DNA of 37,167 nt from Sphingobacteriales bacterium (GTDB taxonomy: Bacteria > Bacteroidota > Bacteroidia > Chitinophagales > Chitinophagaceae). A model generated the notes under the pieces. It was not told the DNA's origin. It did not search any database and saw only the letters and a list, made by a program, of their open reading frames with translations. This document shows, piece after piece, positions 23,852 to 31,236 of the stretch (position 1 is the first letter of the stretch; each line of letters opens with the position of its first letter). The stretch covers positions 1-37,167 of the forward strand of contig JAHEBJ010000023.1 in NCBI GenBank assembly GCA_024642285.1. The letters are read 5' to 3'. Position numbers and translations under genes: made by a program.

Positions 23852-25717
23852 TTAATATCCGGGGTTTTGAACCAGTTTAAAATTAGCATCCAAAGCTGGT
23901 TGTGGTAAAGGCAACAACTCTGATTTACCGGTTGTGAAACCCGTTGCAAATCTACCCAACGGAGATGTAGTACCCGACGCTGTGATAGCTGTACTTAACC
24001 AGGTAACTTTTGTTGTACCTGACGGTGTTGTTGTTGGAGCTGTTTTATACAAAGAATTTCTCCAGAGACCACCAATATTATTATCATCAGAAGTTGTTCC
24101 GGTATTATAATACATTGCTATGGGCAAGGTTGTTGTTTTGCAGTATGACGGCAAACCAGCCATATATGTCGGATCCGTCATTGCTGCAAGTACTCCCATT
24201 TTGGCAAGGTTGGCTTTCGAATGTGCTATTGCAGCGGCTAATAGATTCCAACGCAATAAATCGTATTTTCTGATTCCTTCCCCTCCTAGTTCCAAAGCTC
24301 TCTCTCTTACAAGAGCTTCAAAAAAAGTCCCTTTGCTTAACCCAGCAAGGTCAACAGTTGCGTTAGGTGTTGTTATTGGCTTGCCAAATCCTCTTCTTCT
24401 AACCATATTTATAGCTGTGTACGCCGCAGCCGTTGGACCGTTAATTTCATTCTCTGCTTCGGCATACATCAGTAATACATCTGAATAGCGTAAGAACTGC
24501 CACTTTAATCCTAGGTATTGCACTGAACTGTTTGGATCAATGGTAGGATTGGTTACCCAATCTCTCCTGTATTTTCCGTCAGTCATATTTGTAATTACCT
24601 GCCCCTGCCTTGCACCTGTTAAAAGAGTGAAATAAAGCGCACAAGTAACATCCCTGCGCTGATCGGTAGAATCGAACAAGTATAAATAAGTTGGCAAAGG
24701 GTTTACACTGCTATTACCTTTGTTATTTACTCTTGGCCCGTTATAATAACCAAGTTTAGTATCCTCTGCTCCGGTTAAACCAAATGCGCTGGCCTGAAAC
24801 ATCAATTCTCCATGTGGATCCGAAACAACATGGCCACAAACCTGGTCTTTCCACAAACTCTTGAAGCTGGGGTTTAAATTATGCTGACCAGAACTGATAA
24901 TTGCATCACATTCGTCCTTTGCCATCTGGTAATAGAAAAGATGATTAGATCCTCTTTTTATTGTTCCATCCTGGCGAAGTGAATATCCACCTCGAAATAA
25001 AGCAATTCTTGCACGCAATCCTTTTACCGCACCCTTAGTAATTCTTTCATCGACATTATCCCCAATTGCTGCTACTTCATTTCTCCATGGAACCAGGTCT
25101 GACGCAATTTTAAGATCGGCCAATAATTGACCATATAACGTGTCCCTGTCAACTTTTTCGGGAAACTGATTTACACCTGCCTGCGCATAGGCAGGAACAA
25201 AGTGCTTAGGCAGATCACCCCAGTTGCGTATTGCTTCCAGGTAAAATTGTGCTCTCAACGTTAATGCCTCTCCATACAAACGCTGCAATTGTTTTTTCTC
25301 CTGGTCTGTTCCATTAGTGTATAGATCCATCTTCGGAATATTATCAATGCAGATGTTTGCATACTCTATTCCCTGGAAAATTTGATTAAATGGCCTTTCC
25401 AACTGAGCATTACTTGATGTTGCCTGGTAACGGGCAATATCCCTTCTGTCATTATCAGCTCCACCGGTTGGTCCCTGCATTTCGTCGTTATCCAAAGGAT
25501 AATACAAACTTAAGCGGATGCCATAGCCCTGATCGCCAACGAGGCGGCTGTATGCTGCCACAACGGCCTGCCTTGTTGTAGCAACATCTTTAAACACCAG
25601 TTCGGCCCCCACTTCAGTTATGGGTTTCTGATCAAGATATTTTTTACAACCGCTTGATAAGAACAGTAAACCTGTCACTATCAGTAAAGTAAATCGATTT
25701 AAAATTTTTGTGTTCAT
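23852..25717 (-). CDS. SusD/RagB-family outer-membrane glycan-binding lipoprotein
   Basis: A 621-residue lipoprotein (lipobox SSGC, Cys24) with the SusD features: N-terminal KKYLDQKPITEVGAELVF, TPR-like helices (YGEALTLRAQFYLEAIRNWGDLP), and a C-terminal RagB part (RYSDVLLMYAEAENEINGP, FEALVRERALELGGEGIRKYDLLRWNLL). It caps the SusC transporter and captures oligosaccharides at the cell surface. It lies 24 bases after susC, sharing the same start context GCTATATGAAC. The locus points to galacturonan fragments as ligand; the binding site cannot be predicted from sequence. Confidence 0.95.
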   Translation of the reverse strand: MNTKILNRFTLLIVTGLLFLSSGCKKYLDQKPITEVGAELVFKDVATTRQAVVAAYSRLVGDQGYGIRLSLYYPLDNDEMQGPTGGADNDRRDIARYQATSSNAQLERPFNQIFQGIEYANICIDNIPKMDLYTNGTDQEKKQLQRLYGEALTLRAQFYLEAIRNWGDLPKHFVPAYAQAGVNQFPEKVDRDTLYGQLLADLKIASDLVPWRNEVAAIGDNVDERITKGAVKGLRARIALFRGGYSLRQDGTIKRGSNHLFYYQMAKDECDAIISSGQHNLNPSFKSLWKDQVCGHVVSDPHGELMFQASAFGLTGAEDTKLGYYNGPRVNNKGNSSVNPLPTYLYLFDSTDQRRDVTCALYFTLLTGARQGQVITNMTDGKYRRDWVTNPTIDPNSSVQYLGLKWQFLRYSDVLLMYAEAENEINGPTAAAYTAINMVRRRGFGKPITTPNATVDLAGLSKGTFFEALVRERALELGGEGIRKYDLLRWNLLAAAIAHSKANLAKMGVLAAMTDPTYMAGLPSYCKTTTLPIAMYYNTGTTSDDNNIGGLWRNSLYKTAPTTTPSGTTKVTWLSTAITASGTTSPLGRFATGFTTGKSELLPLPQPALDANFKLVQNPGY

Positions 25718-25741
25718 ATAGCTAGTTTTAAATTGTATTAA

Positions 25742-28700
25742 TTAAAATGATGCGTTGATCCCAAAAATAAATGTGCGGCTTTTTGGATAAGCTGAGTAAT
25801 CAAGGCCAGGTGTTAAGCCACTCCTTCTCACACTCACTTCCGGATCGTACCCAGAGTAGCTGGTAAGAACTGCCAGGTTATTCGCCGTTAAATAAAAACG
25901 TAATTTACTCATATGCATACGTACCAATGTTTTTACAGGTAATGTATAACCAACTGTAATATTATTCACTCTTATGAATGAACCATCCTCGATAGCCCAA
26001 GATGATGGCGTAAATGCACCAGCGCTCTTAATAGGTTGCCACATGGTAGCATTACCGTTAATAGCAGCGATCTGGTCGGGCGCAATACCATAGGCAGTTG
26101 CACCATTTATCCATTGTGTTGTTTGACCCGTTGGAGAAACAATCTTCCAGCGATCTGCCATTATATCCAGTAAATTCGAATTGTTACTGTACCCGTTTGT
26201 AAGTTCTATCTTATTGGCATTGTAAATATCGTTGCCATAAGAGAAGTTTACAAACAAACTCATATCCCAGTTCTTATAAGTGAATTGTTGATTCAAACCT
26301 CCAGAAAACTTTGGAGTTGGATTACCAATGATCTGCCTGTCTTTGTCTAAAGTAACTGCGCCATCACCATCCAGGTCTCTGAACTTTACTGAACCAGGTT
26401 GAACCACTCCAATGATCGCAACGTTGGTAGGAATACCGGCTTTTAAAGTATAGGCCATGGTGGACGCATTATAGTCAAAATCATTCAGGGTGTAGAATCC
26501 GTCGTTAACCAGTCCATACATAGAACCAACTGGATCGCCGATGCGCTGGATATAATCGGTTGGCTGCCCTGAAACGCCCCAACTTGGATCAGCAAAAAAT
26601 TGAGTTTGATTAAATCCTAATTGTTCTACCCTGTTATTGTTGGTTGAGAAATTGAAATTAGCATTCCAGGTGAAATCCTTCTTGCCTTTTATGATGGCCG
26701 CATTTACCTGAAATTCGAATCCTTTGTTTGAGGTTTTACCTACGTTTTGCAATTGTTTTGAATAACCGTATGTACTTGCAACTGGCACTTCAAGTAACAG
26801 ATCACTTGATGTATTGTGGTAGTAGTCAATACTCATATCAATTCTCCTGTTGAACATCGTAATATCCAACCCAAAGTTTCTGTTCACTGTTGCTTCCCAT
26901 TTCAAATCGGGATTAACCAGGCCGGTAGAATAAAAGGCATTTACACCTACATTATCCAATCCATAAAAATAGTTACCATTATTACTGTAAGTAGTGAGGT
27001 ACAAATAATCTTTGATACGGTTATTACCAATGCTACCAACACCTACCCTAACCTTAAGGTCGTTAATGAACTTAACTTTCTCCATGAACTTTTCATTTGA
27101 AACCCTCCAGGCAACTGATGCTGCAGGAAAAGTTCCCCACTTGTTTCCCGGCCCAAATTTAGAAGCGCCATCCTGCCTTACGTTAACCGAAACAAGGTAT
27201 TTGTCCATGAAAGAATAATTCACCCTGCCAAAGAAAGACAAGCTGGTATACCGTGTTTTGCCAAGTTTTGGATAACCTGCAAAAGCGGTTCCCAGATTGG
27301 TTTGTTCAAAAGCCGTTTTGTATGGAGTAAAAGTTGCATAGCCACCAAACAAGCTCTGTCTTGTTTCAGTTTTCAATTCATAGGTTTCTTCACCTACCAT
27401 GATGTCAATATCATGTTTATTCCTCAATCCCTTTAGTGAATAGGTAAGTACATTCGAATTGGTGAATGTTTTTCCTTCAATAGAATCAAGACGAACAATT
27501 GGTTTTGCTCCGCCCTGCGTAATGGCATAAGGAGTAATTGAATCGCTGAATTGCCTGTCGATTGATTTATTTACATCGTAGCCCACTGTAGTTTTAAACG
27601 TGAGGTTTTTCAATATTTTCCATGAAACATTTGCATTGATGTTAAACACATCGCCGGATTTTTTCCTGTACTCCGAATTAGCAAGCTGAATTGGATTCAC
27701 AAGTATCAGTCCATTACCTACTGTGGTTTCGGCAATTGGATCCGGCTCATCAATCAGTTGGTTTGGCGACAGGAAAGGCCTGTATTTGATCGCATTGCGA
27801 AGCCTGTTATATGAAGTTCCTGTCTCAGAAGAAACGCCTGCACCTAACACATCCTGGTGAGTGTAACGCATACCAACACCAAGTTTTATGTCTTTCGTAA
27901 TTTTATAATCGCCCTTTAAATTAAATAAATGCCTCTTAAAGCTCGAGTTCAAAACAACTGCTTTATCATCGTTATAAGTATAGCCAAAATTGTAGGTTAT
28001 CTTTTGGGAGCCACCGCTGGCGGTAAGATTATGTGTTTGCATGATACCTGTGTTTCCAAACACTTCGTCCTGCCAATCCACTCTGTCAATATTCTTGTAA
28101 ACATTTAATGTATCCCAGGTTGTTCCAAAATTATTGAGGAATGTTGTACTGTCGCTGCTGCTACCTCTTGATCTTTCAGATTGATAGATCACATAATCGT
28201 AAGGATCTAACACTTTTAATTTTTTTGCCAGAAACTTTACTCCTACATATCCGTTATAACCAATTTTAATTTTACCTGGTCTGCCACTTTTTGTTGTAAT
28301 GATTATTACTCCGTTTCCGCCACGGGCACCATAAATGGCAGTTGCCGCCGCGTCTTTCAGTACGTCGATAGATTGAATGTCTTGGGGAGAAATAGCTGAA
28401 AGGCCATTCTCAACCTGAATTCCATCTACTATATACAACGGTGTATTATCTCCGGTGATAGACATACCACCTCTAACCCGAATTTTTATTTCCGCATCAG
28501 GCGAACCTTCAGATGTTGTTGCAGTAACACCTGCCAAACGGCCATTCAATGCTTCTGCCGCCGAGTTTATAGGAATATCTTTAAGATCTTTGGCACCTAC
28601 CGATGATACAGAAGCCAAAAGGTCTTTCCTTTTTACAGTTTGATAACCTATGACTACTACATCATCCAGCGTACTTACTTCTTTCTGCATTTGTACAGAA

Positions 28701-28966
28701 AGTGCCGCTCCGGTACCCGACGAAATCGTTTTAGCCGAGTAACCTACCGATGTAAATGTAATGTTGGTTGTACCGTTTACTGAAATTGAAAAGTTACCAT
28801 CCTTATCGGTTTGGGTTCCTTTTTTAGTAGATACTACCATCACGTTTACGCCGGCAATCGGATTACCCGATTCATCAACCACCTTTCCGGTAATTGTTTT
28901 GGTTTGTGCAAACAGCGAAATCGGGACAAAAAATAATACAGTTAAAAAACACAGTAGTTTGTTCAT
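25742..28966 (-). CDS. SusC/RagA-family TonB-dependent outer-membrane transporter
   Basis: A 1074-residue protein with signal peptide 1-20, a carboxypeptidase-regulatory-like domain at about 22-95 (ITGKVVDESGNPIAGVNVMV), a plug domain at about 105-230 (VVVIGYQTVKRKDLLASVSSV, the SusC-type motif, and GGNGVIIITTKSG) and a long 22-strand barrel ending in ...TFIFGINASF. It is the active importer of the locus, working with the SusD next door. No N-terminal STN domain is present, so it is not itself a transmembrane anti-sigma signalling receptor. That agrees with control by the divergent LacI-type regulator. It is the first gene of the minus-strand locus. Confidence 0.96.
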   Translation of the reverse strand: MNKLLCFLTVLFFVPISLFAQTKTITGKVVDESGNPIAGVNVMVVSTKKGTQTDKDGNFSISVNGTTNITFTSVGYSAKTISSGTGAALSVQMQKEVSTLDDVVVIGYQTVKRKDLLASVSSVGAKDLKDIPINSAAEALNGRLAGVTATTSEGSPDAEIKIRVRGGMSITGDNTPLYIVDGIQVENGLSAISPQDIQSIDVLKDAAATAIYGARGGNGVIIITTKSGRPGKIKIGYNGYVGVKFLAKKLKVLDPYDYVIYQSERSRGSSSDSTTFLNNFGTTWDTLNVYKNIDRVDWQDEVFGNTGIMQTHNLTASGGSQKITYNFGYTYNDDKAVVLNSSFKRHLFNLKGDYKITKDIKLGVGMRYTHQDVLGAGVSSETGTSYNRLRNAIKYRPFLSPNQLIDEPDPIAETTVGNGLILVNPIQLANSEYRKKSGDVFNINANVSWKILKNLTFKTTVGYDVNKSIDRQFSDSITPYAITQGGAKPIVRLDSIEGKTFTNSNVLTYSLKGLRNKHDIDIMVGEETYELKTETRQSLFGGYATFTPYKTAFEQTNLGTAFAGYPKLGKTRYTSLSFFGRVNYSFMDKYLVSVNVRQDGASKFGPGNKWGTFPAASVAWRVSNEKFMEKVKFINDLKVRVGVGSIGNNRIKDYLYLTTYSNNGNYFYGLDNVGVNAFYSTGLVNPDLKWEATVNRNFGLDITMFNRRIDMSIDYYHNTSSDLLLEVPVASTYGYSKQLQNVGKTSNKGFEFQVNAAIIKGKKDFTWNANFNFSTNNNRVEQLGFNQTQFFADPSWGVSGQPTDYIQRIGDPVGSMYGLVNDGFYTLNDFDYNASTMAYTLKAGIPTNVAIIGVVQPGSVKFRDLDGDGAVTLDKDRQIIGNPTPKFSGGLNQQFTYKNWDMSLFVNFSYGNDIYNANKIELTNGYSNNSNLLDIMADRWKIVSPTGQTTQWINGATAYGIAPDQIAAINGNATMWQPIKSAGAFTPSSWAIEDGSFIRVNNITVGYTLPVKTLVRMHMSKLRFYLTANNLAVLTSYSGYDPEVSVRRSGLTPGLDYSAYPKSRTFIFGINASF

Positions 28967-29120
28967 ATAGCAATATTTATTATTTCTAAAACCTGTTAAA
29001 AATCCAGTGTTCTGTTTTTTTAGTCTTCGGGTGGAAACTTATTTGTATTTTCAGGAAGTACTGAGAACAAGTCTACAGCGTTTATTTAACAAATTTGTAA
29101 ACTTGAATTGATTTTTTTAC

Positions 29121-29144
29121 GCAATCGTTGCCGACAACGATTGC
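29121..29144. promoter_or_regulatory. Putative LacI-family operator in the susC/lacI intergenic region
   Basis: A perfect 10-bp inverted repeat, GCAATCGTTG and CAACGATTGC, is separated by CCGA, preceded by TTTAC. It lies 155 bases upstream of the susC ATG and 97 bases upstream of the regulator ATG. LacI-family regulators bind dyads of this size, and a closely related copy lies at 19685-19708. Which protein binds it is inferred from position. Confidence 0.7.
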
Positions 29145-29166
29145 AACGGGACTTAAAAAAAATAAA

Positions 29167-29238
29167 ATGGCAGAAATCGGACAAAAAGGACCTCCACAAC
29201 AAATTACTGATTTTAAAAAAACAGTCTTTAAACGGTAA
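29167..29238 (+). CDS. Possible 23-codon upstream ORF before the LacI regulator
   Basis: ATG 29167 to TAA 29236-29238 gives 23 residues beginning MAEIGQKGPPQQITDF. It ends 3 bases before the regulator ATG. It could couple translation of the regulator to its own, or be a chance ORF. No known family is recognised. Confidence 0.3.
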   Translation: MAEIGQKGPPQQITDFKKTVFKR

Positions 29239-29241
29239 AAA

Positions 29242-30285
29242 ATGTACGAACCGATCACCATAAAAGACATTGCGAAAGCGCTTGGCTTGTCAACTTCTAC
29301 CGTGTCACGTGCTTTGCGTGGCAGCCACGAAATAAGTGCTGATACCAAGAAACTGGTTGTGGAATATGCCGAACAGTTCAATTACCGGCCTAACCCCATC
29401 GCTTTAAGTTTAAAGGAACGCCGCAGCCGTTCAATTGGTGTAGTTGTTTGTGAAATTGCCAACAACTATTTTTCTCAGGCGATTAATGGTATCGAGTCTG
29501 TAGCTTATAACCGGGGTTACCACGTTATTATTTCTCAAAGCCATGAATCTTACGAAAGGGAAATTGTAAACGTAGAGCACCTTGCATCAAGGTCAGTTGA
29601 TGGTTTACTGGTTTCGCTATCGGCTGAAACCGATAAAATTGATCATTTTAAAAATCTACATGATAAAGGGTTTCCTATTGTTTTTTTCGACAGGATAACT
29701 GATGAAATTGAAACACATAAAGTTGTTGCCGACAATTATCAGGGCGCTTATAACGCAACACAACATTTAATTGACGCCGGCTATAGGAAAATTGCTCACT
29801 TATCGAGTGCAGCTCATTTATCCATATCTATTGAAAGAATGAATGGATATAAGGCAGCCCTGGCGGACAACAAAATTTCATTTAATGAATCTTATATAAA
29901 GAATTGTAACCATGGCGGAATGATCTATAAAGAATTAGAAGATGCAGTTAGAAGCCTGATTAATTCAAAAGATAAACCAACTGCTATCTTCAGCGCCGGT
30001 GATAAATTAACGGTTAGCTGTCTTTTGGCCTTGAATAAATTTAAAGTAAAAGTTCCTGATGATATAGCGCTGGTAGGTTTTTCAAATTCGCCTCTGGTGG
30101 AACTTATGAACCCAAGTTTAACCGTTGTTAAACAACCTGCATTTGAAATGGGACAAAAAGCAATTGAGCTTTTGATAAACCTTATTGAAAGCAAAAGACC
30201 TGTTACAGAGTTTGAAAAAGTAGTTTTACAAACTGAAATATTTGAACGGAATTCTTCCATTCCCAAAGCCAAACCAAAAAAATAA
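29242..30285 (+). CDS. LacI-family transcriptional regulator of the pectin locus
   Basis: A 347-residue regulator with the LacI helix-turn-helix at about residues 5-27 (ITIKDIAKALGLSTSTVSRAL), a hinge (RPNPIALSLKERRS, 49-62) and a periplasmic-binding-protein-like effector domain to the end (GVVVCEIANNYFSQAINGIESVA ... GFSNSPLVELMNPSLTVVKQP). It is divergent from susC across 275 bases that hold a perfect 20-base dyad, and a related dyad lies before the CE12-GH28 gene. It should respond to a cytoplasmic pathway intermediate (galacturonate or KDG are candidates). Whether it represses or activates is not visible. Confidence 0.9.
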   Translation: MYEPITIKDIAKALGLSTSTVSRALRGSHEISADTKKLVVEYAEQFNYRPNPIALSLKERRSRSIGVVVCEIANNYFSQAINGIESVAYNRGYHVIISQSHESYEREIVNVEHLASRSVDGLLVSLSAETDKIDHFKNLHDKGFPIVFFDRITDEIETHKVVADNYQGAYNATQHLIDAGYRKIAHLSSAAHLSISIERMNGYKAALADNKISFNESYIKNCNHGGMIYKELEDAVRSLINSKDKPTAIFSAGDKLTVSCLLALNKFKVKVPDDIALVGFSNSPLVELMNPSLTVVKQPAFEMGQKAIELLINLIESKRPVTEFEKVVLQTEIFERNSSIPKAKPKK

Positions 30286-30302
30286 AAAAAGGAGTAATGC
30301 TA

Positions 30303-30998
30303 CTAGGATTGATTGTACAGTTTGATTATTGGTTGTCTTAGATCTGCAGCCTCATCCGAACAGCAAAAATAAATTACATCAGCTATTGATTGCGGCGTTA
30401 CCCAATGCTCAAATTTTGCATCGGGCATGGCTTTGCGATTTTGAGGAGTATCAATGGTACCGGGCACCACTACACAGGTAACTACATTGCTGCCCTTTGC
30501 TTCGTCATTCATTAATTCTGCCAACCGGAAGATTAGTGACTTGGCTAATCCATAAGCCACCATACCCTTTCCAGCTTTTGCACTAAGTCCCGGCTTTGAG
30601 CCGATCATAAAAATACGGCCGTTTCCCTGCTGCATCATCTGATTAAAAACCGGACGTGCAACGTTATATGCGGTTTCAAAATTTAGTTTGTATTGTTTTT
30701 GAATGTCGGTGGTTTTTGTATCTGCAATTTTGCCCATTGCAAATCCACCAACGGTAAAAACCGCCGCATCAACCGTTTTATATTTATCAATAATCGTTTT
30801 TACGAATTTTTCTGAGTCCTCTTCATTCAGGAGATTAACCTCTACCTTTTCCATATTTACATCCTCTAAATCAAACGAAACCGGATCGTTGGGAACAACG
30901 GTTCCTACCACCCTGTAGCCTTCGGCCAAAAATTTTTTTACAACTGCCTGGCCCAGATTTCCAGACGCTCCGGTTACGATGGCTGTTTTATTTGTCAT
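30303..30998 (-). CDS. Short-chain dehydrogenase/reductase
   Basis: A 231-residue classical SDR. The nucleotide motif TGASGNLG (9-16), Ser134 and Tyr149-xxx-Lys153 (YGLAK) form the expected catalytic set; GGFAMG replaces the usual NNAG. Substrate unknown. It converges with the LacI gene with a 17-base gap and is outside the pectin operon by strand context, since its upstream neighbour is a tRNA. It shows no particular resemblance to KduD (2-keto-3-deoxygluconate dehydrogenase), so I do not assign it to uronate breakdown. Confidence 0.82.
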   Translation of the reverse strand: MTNKTAIVTGASGNLGQAVVKKFLAEGYRVVGTVVPNDPVSFDLEDVNMEKVEVNLLNEEDSEKFVKTIIDKYKTVDAAVFTVGGFAMGKIADTKTTDIQKQYKLNFETAYNVARPVFNQMMQQGNGRIFMIGSKPGLSAKAGKGMVAYGLAKSLIFRLAELMNDEAKGSNVVTCVVVPGTIDTPQNRKAMPDAKFEHWVTPQSIADVIYFCCSDEAADLRQPIIKLYNQS

Positions 30999-31060
30999 AG
31001 CTATAAATTTAACTAAATATCGCTGTAAAGGCAGGTTCTTATTCGCATATTTTATGCAGG

Positions 31061-31093
31061 GGAAAAAGAAAAGCCTTGATTTCTCAAGGCTTT
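31061..31093 (-). terminator. Intrinsic terminator after the tRNA
   Basis: The stem AAGCCTTGA/TCAAGGCTT (31071-31079 with 31084-31092) has a GAAA loop on the minus strand and is followed by TTCTTTTTCC. It begins 2 bases after the tRNA 3' end. Confidence 0.85.
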
Positions 31094-31094
31094 G

Positions 31095-31168
31095 TATCGG
31101 GGAGCAGACTTGAACTGCCGACCTTCGGGTTATGAATCCGATGCTCTAACCAGCTGAGCTACCCCGAC
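31095..31168 (-). tRNA. tRNA with CAU anticodon (tRNA-Met, possibly tRNA-Ile2)
   Basis: A 74-base cloverleaf on the minus strand: acceptor GTCGGGG/CCCCGAT, D arm GCTC/GAGC, anticodon loop TTCATAA (anticodon CAT), T arm GGCAG/CTGCT with loop TTCAAGT, discriminator A73. CCA is not encoded. Pair 1-72 is G-U and pair 31-39 is A-C, both unusual. A CAU anticodon fits elongator Met or, after lysidine modification, Ile; the sequence alone does not decide. It has its own -7 box at 31205-31212 and a terminator. Confidence 0.9.
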
Positions 31169-31204
31169 ATCCGGATTTGAAATCTCGTACTTTCAAACGG
31201 GCTG

Positions 31205-31212
31205 CAAATATA
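31205..31212 (-). promoter_or_regulatory. -7 promoter box of the tRNA gene
   Basis: TATATTTG on the minus strand matches TAnnTTTG exactly, 37 bases before the tRNA 5' end. No good -33 partner is present. Confidence 0.5.
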
Positions 31213-31236
31213 GGCGATTTGATTAAAATTTTTGTG

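Noticed and set aside
28967-29100. Canonical promoter for susC
   Set aside because: TAGACTTG is close to the -7 consensus but no TTTG lies at 19-21 bases upstream; no confident promoter could be placed.
30303-30998. SDR as KduD of the pectin pathway
   Set aside because: The catalytic set is generic, the nucleotide-loop and NAG motifs differ, and the gene is outside the operon.
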